Source: Luzula sylvatica
Taxonomy: Eukaryota; Streptophyta; Magnoliopsida; Poales; Juncaceae
Assembly (NCBI GenBank): GCA_946800325.1
Contig: OX326959.1
Coordinates: 14,724,862 to 14,788,861 of the forward strand
Direction: 5' to 3'
Length of the DNA stretch: 64,000 nt
Shown: piece after piece, positions 56,460 through 64,000 of the stretch
Position numbering within the stretch: the first letter of the stretch is position 1
How the letters are laid out: each line of letters opens with the position of its first letter
Made by a program: the position numbers and the translations under genes
Notes under the pieces: generated by a model
What the model was told of the DNA's origin: nothing
The model's input: only the letters and a program-made list of their open reading frames with translations
The model's database searches: none

Positions 56460-59407
56460 TCATACTAAGCTTTCTACAGGATCGGATTCCTCGAGCATCA
56501 CCGCAGCTTGAAAACACTCGGCCGCGTCAGAAACTCTATTGTCCTCTTTATGGACCAAGCCTAGGTAGTGCCAAGCGGTTGGGTTGGTAGGGTCGAGCTT
56601 CAGCGCGTCAGAGAGGAAGCTTCTAGAAACGGGAAGGGATTTCGGGCCGCTTTTCGAGAGCAAGGCACCAATGGACACGCTGCACGGTGCGTGGTCCAAG
56701 TTCATCGAGAGCCCATCGTTGTACGAGGCCAACGCGCTGAGTTTCATGCCTTGCGCTTCGTATATCGACCCTGATCAAAATGTCCAATTTAGGGTTTAGG
56801 GTTTAGGGTTTCGGTTTAAATTGTGCAAAACAAACCTTGAGTGTGGAGAGTAGAGGCGGAAAAGGGTTCGAGATTGGAGGCTTTTTGCAAGCAAACCTCC
56901 GCATCGCCCCAATGTGTAAGGCTCGCGTATAAATTTGCCAGATCTTGCCATACTTCCTTTTCATTTACCTATTATTATTTTTTTAATTTTAAAATATCAG
57001 AATTAATAAAAAGAGATTTAGTAATAAAAAGGTACCAAAAAAGTACGGACCTCTGAACCGATCTTCGAAAATGTAAGAGGCTTCTTCTGAGCCTGTACCA
57101 GTGCAAGCAAGCCGCGGTACGCTTCGGCAGCATCTAGAGGCTGAGATTGAGCCTCCTTGAGCTTAGCCTTCACTCTGAGTAACCGTCCTTGCTGCCACTT
57201 GTCCGTCTCGTCTAATGACGCAGCCATTACCACCTCCGCATCATCATACCTGTTAAACACATGTAAAAATTCGAGACAATTACATATTTACCCTTCCAAA
57301 AACCAAAAATACTCGTTCAAATATTTTAACCTTTTGGGGTAAATATGATATTATAGTTTTTTATAGGCAAATTTTATATGTACCCCTATAAAACCCCAAA
57401 ATTTCACGTATAACCCTGTGAAACGTGAAATATCATGAATACCCCGACAAAACTAAATATCATGAATACCCCGACAAAACTACTAAAATTTCATGAATGC
57501 CCTTTTTGTCCATTTTCGGTAATCTTAACGGACAGTTAAGATAAATCTAACAAAAAGGGCATCCATGAAATTATAATTATTTTGTAGGGGGTATTCATGA
57601 TATTTCACGTTTTGCAGGGGTATACGTGAAATTGTGGAACTTTGTAGGAATACATATGAAATTTGGCCTTTTTAATAAGAATGAATATGTAAATTTTGCT
57701 ATTCTTAAAAAGTGAAAATTATAGGGTCTTATTTGCAAGAAAAGCAAATGATGCAATTACCTCTTTTGACCAGATAAAATCAAAGCGAGGAATCTCCATC
57801 CTTCGATCACGCCCCCACCGGTCATATCGATATATTCTTTCGCATACTTCAACGCCGCGTTCATGTTTCGCTGTTCGGCATATTCCAACCCTAAATCGTA
57901 AACCAGGTCCGAGTTTCCTTTCTCCAACAAAACCGCTTCGTTAAGCGATTTCAGCGCTTCGGCTTGTAGCGAGGATCGCTCTTGGTCTGACGAGGCTGCT
58001 TTTGCACCTTTACCCTGACATTTTCCCAAAGCACGCAACGCTGTCACTTTCAAATTGTCGTGTTCGTTCCCCCTCTCCAAGATTTTAACGGCTCTTTTCG
58101 CATATTGGATCCCTTCTGAAGATAATGGTGAGTCCGTTTCGCACTCGCTACAAATCTTGGAGGCCAATAACAAGGACGGTACGTCGTCAGGATTTTCGTG
58201 CTTGTTCAAACACTTGCGCAACAAATTCAACGCGGTTTCATTCTGATTCGCTGCGGCATAACACAGTGCGAGCATGTACCAGCGTTCGGTACGGGGTAAC
58301 ATGCTGGGTAAAAGCTCCTCGAACCAGCGAGCCAACACATCGGTTTGGCTGCAAAAGGACAAAGCAAATGTTAAGTGATCCATCACGGCTGGGTCCCACT
58401 GGGCTTTCCCATTGTACCACTTCCTCAACAAAATCATCAATAACAAAATCCCCTCTTCGAGGTTGGTTTTCGGTACGAAGGATCCCTCAGACTGGTACGC
58501 GAGACTCGGAGGGTTAGCGTCGACTCCGCCATATAATAAAAAGACTGAAAATCGTTTCTGGATGCGGGTTAGGGTTTCTTCGTCGAGATTCCAATTGCTG
58601 AGAAGGGCGCGCCGGTACGAGGCCAATGCATCTGTGTACCGGTTCGCTTGTTTGAAAAGCTCGGGTAAAAGTTCGGCGGCTCGGCTCACAGTTTCTTGGA
58701 GCTTTTGCTCGACCATTACATCTGGAATTCCGTGCTGGAATATTTTCTCCACCGCGTCCAGTACCGATTTGCACTCCTGCGCCGCCTCTGTAAACAATCA
58801 AACGTACCGGTTTTTAAATTGAAAAGAAGAAATAAGATAAAGTGATGAACGTGCCAGTGACTTTGCCGAGTTTTTGAAGAGACATGGCCTTCAAGTAAAT
58901 AGCTTCTAATACGAGACTCGCGGCGTGTTGAGAGACGGAATTGGAGGGGTCGGAGCTGGAGCGGGCCCGGTTACGTCTCGAACCGGAGGTGGATTTTTCA
59001 GAAAGAGACGATTGTAACCGCTGAATGGCTGCTTTTAAATCGATCCCTTCGAAAACCCTAAGTGCCGCTTCGACGTTGCCTCTTTGGTACTCGAGCCTTC
59101 CCAAAAGAGCCCTTGCTTCCTATAAATACGATATTTATACAAAAGATAAATATGAGCACATGCACGAAATAAAGGGCGAGAAAAATACCTCGTAATTGAG
59201 AGAAAGGCCTTCGCGGAGAGATGATTCGGCCTCCATTATGTTTCCTTCGTCCTGTCTGGCTACATTAGCCTCGGCTTCTAGAATCTTCGCTTCGTCTAGA
59301 TCTGACGCTTTCAAATGGACGCCTCCACTTGGTGACACCAACACTTCTACTTCTACCACGTCCGGTCCGTCTCCTCCCCCTTCATTGCCCCCTTCAACGA
59401 CGCCCAT
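56460..59407 (-). CDS. NPG1: NPG1-like calmodulin-binding TPR protein
   Basis: NO POLLEN GERMINATION 1 is a tetratricopeptide-repeat, calmodulin-binding protein needed for pollen germination. Six exons, 59189-59407, 58855-59119, 57761-58787, 57051-57249, 56836-56968, 56460-56770, encode 717 residues (Arabidopsis NPG1 is about 704). Matches include DEGNIMEAESSLREGLSLNY, EARALLGRLEYQRGN, QHAASLVLEAIYLKAMSLQK, ECKSVLDAVEKIFQHGIPD and the C-terminal TPR block DPTNPTAWHYLGLVHKED. These fit NPG1 better than the paralogues NPGR1/NPGR2 (SLREGLSLNY, VEKIFQ, LEESDP). The N-terminal ~45 residues are acidic/Gly-rich and divergent. Intron 2 is read as GC-AG (gcacgt) because phase and the VTEAAQECK junction demand it. 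Intron 3 carries a MITE and intron 5 a telomere-like repeat. Intact. Confidence 0.93.
56786..56812. repeat. Interstitial telomere-like (TTTAGGG)3 in NPG1 intron 5
   Basis: Three exact 'tttaggg' units followed by 'tttcgg' lie within a 65-bp intron. Confidence 0.9.
57362..57668. mobile_element. MITE-like element in NPG1 intron 3
   Basis: The left end 'gcaaattttatatgtaccc' and right end 'atacatatgaaatttggc' are inverted, with similarity running inward through 'tttcacgtataaccctg' / 'caggggtatacgtgaaat' to a central 'aacggacagttaag' dyad. Nearly the whole ~300 bp folds on itself. Flanks ttttttata/tttttaata suggest a 9-bp target duplication. The left side has a tandem 'tatcatgaataccccgacaa' duplication. 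Confidence 0.8.
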
Positions 59408-61213
<1,806 letters not shown>

Positions 61214-63044
61214 ATATATATATATATATTTGGATGAGATAGAAATAAATCATGTGTACATTTTAAACACTAACACATTTTTTTATTAAATAACAAAACT
61301 GTATAACTTGTGTGTGTCAAAATAAATTTAACAAATTTTTCATATTCTTTATCACGTGGACATGATATTTACTTTCAACCATTCGATTTTAATCATACGA
61401 TTTTGGTTTAAAATATCTAATATGACATGACTTAAGAACAATGTTTCAGAGTTGTTGTAAAAATCATAACAAACAAATTACTACATAGAGCATAATCTTC
61501 AAAAAATGAAATAAAAAAATGAATGAATGAGATCGAAGTACGTCATTACATCAAACGGTTCAAAAAATTTAAATGATCGAATATAAAATCAGCGAATACG
61601 ATGAAACAGCATCACAAAAACTAATAGTTAATAATCATGACGACGTGACTTCGTGGGGTGATTTAGAAATAAGTGCAAAATAAAGGAATGAGTACATTCC
61701 ATGACTTTGGAATTAATTTTTTATAAGAATATTATTATTCAAAACTAATTTAAGTATAATTTCAAAATTTGAATTCTAATATCCGGTGAATTAATTAAAC
61801 TAATAAGTTAACAAAGAAAACAAATTTTAAAAATCTGGTTGTTTCAAATACTGGAGGGGTTTCCAAATAGGATTTAAAATCCGATGGTATTTATTGTTTT
61901 ATTTTTTATAAATCATATATTAAGTTGTTCAATTTAAAACTTAAAATATCGATTTGTTTTTATATATAACGAATGCGAATAATAGTTGTAATACTGTTAA
62001 GTTTGTATGAACATATACCATGTATATCTTGTAGAAATGTAAATATCGGGTACATTATATAAATTATTAGAAGTATCGCAAAATATCCCAATAAAATTAC
62101 ATGTATCACGTATACATCAATAAAACATAACAAAAATCATGTCCACTTTACTCTTCTATTCAAGTTTTGTGATATTTTTGATAAAAAAAACAAATAAGTA
62201 GAAAGCTGTAAGATAATATTTGTATACATATTCACTTAAAAAAAAAGATAATTTTAATAAATTAAGGGCTATAATAAATCAACCAACTTAGCATGCGATT
62301 AAAAACGGATTTTCAAAATCCGATCTTTGGAAACCACTTCAATTTTCTAAAACTAAAACGACCAGATTTTTAAAATTCGTTTATTTAATTACCATGATTT
62401 TTTTTTAATTAATTTAATTAATCCATCGGATTTGCAAAACCCGATTATGATTAATTTTCGAATATTTTTCTAAAAAAAAGTTATTTATTTAATTTTGAAG
62501 TCCAAATAGGATACTTATAGAAATGCTCTTTTTTGAAGTGGATATGTTTGGATTATTTGAGAACCGAATCGATCAAATTTGATTTCGGTTCAATTTTTTT
62601 ATCTGGTTCGATTAAGTTGAAAAATTAATATTATTCTGTTCGTTTTTAATGTTATGTAAATCGGTTAAACCGAACAGACCAAACTACATATAATTATAAT
62701 ATAATTATTATTATTCTATATAATAATTATTAATTATACGAATATATAATAATTATAATATAATTATTATTATGATAATATTATAATTATAATTATAATT
62801 ATAGTATAATAATTAAGTAAACGGAAGAAGAAAACTTTTAGTTCCAACCATTTAACATTTCAAGTTTTTTGAGATAATATTTTTGCAGGATTATAATCAA
62901 AAGAAGAAGCAGAATTCAGCAATTTGTAATTTAGGGTAAAAAGTAGACTATATTAGAATTTTTTCCTAAAAAATATCCATCGTGCTTCGGAGGCAATATA
63001 CTCACGTGCCTTCTTCCTCGGTCGTGTTCGCCTCATTCGTTCGA
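61214..63044. other. Non-coding AT-rich region
   Basis: Scattered 'aaaatccgat'-type motifs occur at 61875, 62314 and 62436 near 'tttccaaat' or 'ttggaaaccac'; 62560-62690 has 'ggttcgatt' / 'aatcggttaaaccgaac' inverted motifs, probably an old element. 62690-62820 is 'ataattat' low-complexity. No gene recognised. Confidence 0.45.
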
Positions 63045-63162
63045 AATTGTCCAAAGAAAAAGGAGGCGGTCTAGGGTTTCTTCTCTCGATTCGTCACTCC
63101 GCATCCATTCTAGGGTTTCTATAGACCTCTCCGACGGTGAATTCCTTCTAATCGCTCATCAG

Positions 63163-63340
63163 GTGACTTTTGTTTTCTTTTCGCTCATCTCTTTATTATT
63201 TTTTCGGTATTTTGAATTGATTATTTGATGATTCGGAGTATAAGATACTCACTGGACAGAGTAAGGATGTTAAAATACCCAAAAATCTTCTTTTGTTTTT
63301 GTTAATTCTATATCTGAACTGTAATTTATTTTATTTTCAG
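63163..63340 (+). other. 5'-leader intron of the DEAD-box helicase gene
   Basis: 'ctcatcag|gtgactttt' to 'tattttcag|gtcaattcgg' gives a GT-AG intron in the untranslated leader, upstream of the ATG at 63396. A 'tctagggtttct' telo-box-like motif lies just 5' of it (63071 and 63110). Confidence 0.6.
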
Positions 63341-63395
63341 GTCAATTCGGAAGCTCCTGATCTGAATCTCGATACCAAATAAAAATTCGTTACTG

Positions 63396-64000
63396 ATGGC
63401 AGCAACAGAAGCTGCCACTGCCGCATCGGCCCCGCGTTTCGCCCCTGACGATCCGAGCTTACCAGAACCGTGGAAAGGCCTCATAGATGGGAGTACTGGT
63501 GCACTGTACTACTGGAACCAGGAAACAAACTTAACCCAGTACGAACGACCCGTACCGAACCCTAATATCACTGTACCACCTCCCTCAGTTCCGCAAAAGA
63601 GGGATAATCAACAAGTAGCTCAAGTTCAACAAACCCAGTACCAGCACCAAGTAGCAGGTCAACAAATGACACATCAGCAAATGCCACCTCAGCAAATGGC
63701 GCATCATCCTTACATGCCAGGTCAAGCCATGCAAAGACCTTGGACTCCGCAACCAAACCCGTACCAGTACGGGCCGCAAGGTTCTTATCCACAACAAAAC
63801 GGAGCTCAGACTCAGAGTCCATGGCCGCAGAATTCTCAACCGCCTGGTTTCTCGAAGCCCGAGGAATCTGTGCCACATTATAATAATGGTGGCGAGGATC
63901 CGAGAAAAATGAATATGTATTCACAGCAGCCAAAACTCGCTCCTATCCCTCAGCCCCACCCCGTAATTTTCTTACAATCGAAATGGTTCGTAATTTTGTG
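63396..64000 (+). CDS. WW-domain DEAD-box RNA helicase (DRH1/RH14/RH40/RH46 group), N-terminus
   Basis: Starts [20 protein letters not shown] and continues with a WW domain, [20 protein letters not shown] to TQYERP. The second canonical Trp is Tyr, as I recall for Arabidopsis DRH1 (RH14). This is followed by a Gln/Pro-rich linker with repeated 'QQM' units. In the family, the DEAD-box ATPase core and an RGG-type tail follow; both would lie beyond the window. A donor-like 'gtaatttt' at 63963 probably ends the exon, since the translation after 'PQPHP' looks intronic. The family unwinds RNA in the nucleus. Paralogue cannot be decided from this part. Confidence 0.85.
   Translation, partial: MAATEAATAASAPRFAPDDPSLPEPWKGLIDGSTGALYYWNQETNLTQYERPVPNPNITVPPPSVPQKRDNQQVAQVQQTQYQHQVAGQQMTHQQMPPQQMAHHPYMPGQAMQRPWTPQPNPYQYGPQGSYPQQNGAQTQSPWPQNSQPPGFSKPEESVPHYNNGGEDPRKMNMYSQQPKLAPIPQPHPVIFLQSKWFVIL

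Noticed and set aside
56786..56812. Chromosome end
   Set aside because: Only three units inside an intron, with genes on both sides.
57757..58822. Plus-strand and alternative-frame open frames across NPG1 exon 3
   Set aside because: They are shadows of the strongly supported minus-strand TPR coding sequence.

Overview
This 64 kb window is nuclear DNA of a flowering plant, very probably a eudicot. It is AT-rich, its genes carry many short GT-AG introns, and its proteins are plant-specific or plant-typical: a plant mobile domain protein, heteromeric ATP-citrate lyase subunit A, an importin-beta-like protein, the WD40 protein VIP3/SKI8, the pollen calmodulin-binding TPR protein NPG1, and a WW-domain DEAD-box helicase of the DRH1/RH14/RH40 group. 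Species and chromosome position cannot be read from the sequence. Gene identities rest on remembered family sequences, not on a search.

Layout. 1-3.2 kb: the 3' half of a Mutator-like element (MULE) transposase gene, followed by a plant mobile domain (PMD) gene with an in-frame stop. 4.5-6.9 kb: a decayed F-box/leucine-rich-repeat gene bracketed by inverted repeats. 7-37.7 kb: about 30 kb of accessory DNA with no intact host gene. It holds tandem arrays, hAT-like and MULE-like non-autonomous elements, a very large inverted repeat (14.4-21.4 kb) with a GC-rich centre, Helitron-like GC hairpins, several dispersed repeat families, a LINE remnant and tRNA-derived SINEs. 37.8-40.7 kb: ACLA (minus). 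43.3-48.8 kb: importin-beta-like gene (plus). 49.2-50.3 kb: VIP3 (plus). 50.5-56.4 kb: repeats again, including a short LTR element with an initiator-Met-tRNA primer site and the 3' end of a monoacylglycerol-lipase-like gene split by a 382-bp hAT-type element. 56.5-59.4 kb: NPG1-like gene (minus). 59.4-63 kb: repeats and spacer. 63.4 kb to the end: start of the DEAD-box helicase gene (plus).

The host genes form no operon or pathway; they are ordinary neighbours. Three of them contain one intron each that reads best as GC-AG, chosen because protein homology and phase demand it. Three carry copies or remnants of one MITE-like family inside an intron. The most unusual structure is the long inverted repeat. 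Its two arms are closely alike, each carries the same set of splice-compatible exons pointing toward a ~460-bp GC-rich core, and the right arm is interrupted by a 2.35 kb insertion. A second useful locus is a small TE at 29.8 kb whose empty target site is preserved in a paralogous repeat 2.1 kb upstream.

Coordinates of repeat families and element ends are by eye and may be off by several bases; exon boundaries of the host genes were checked codon by codon.
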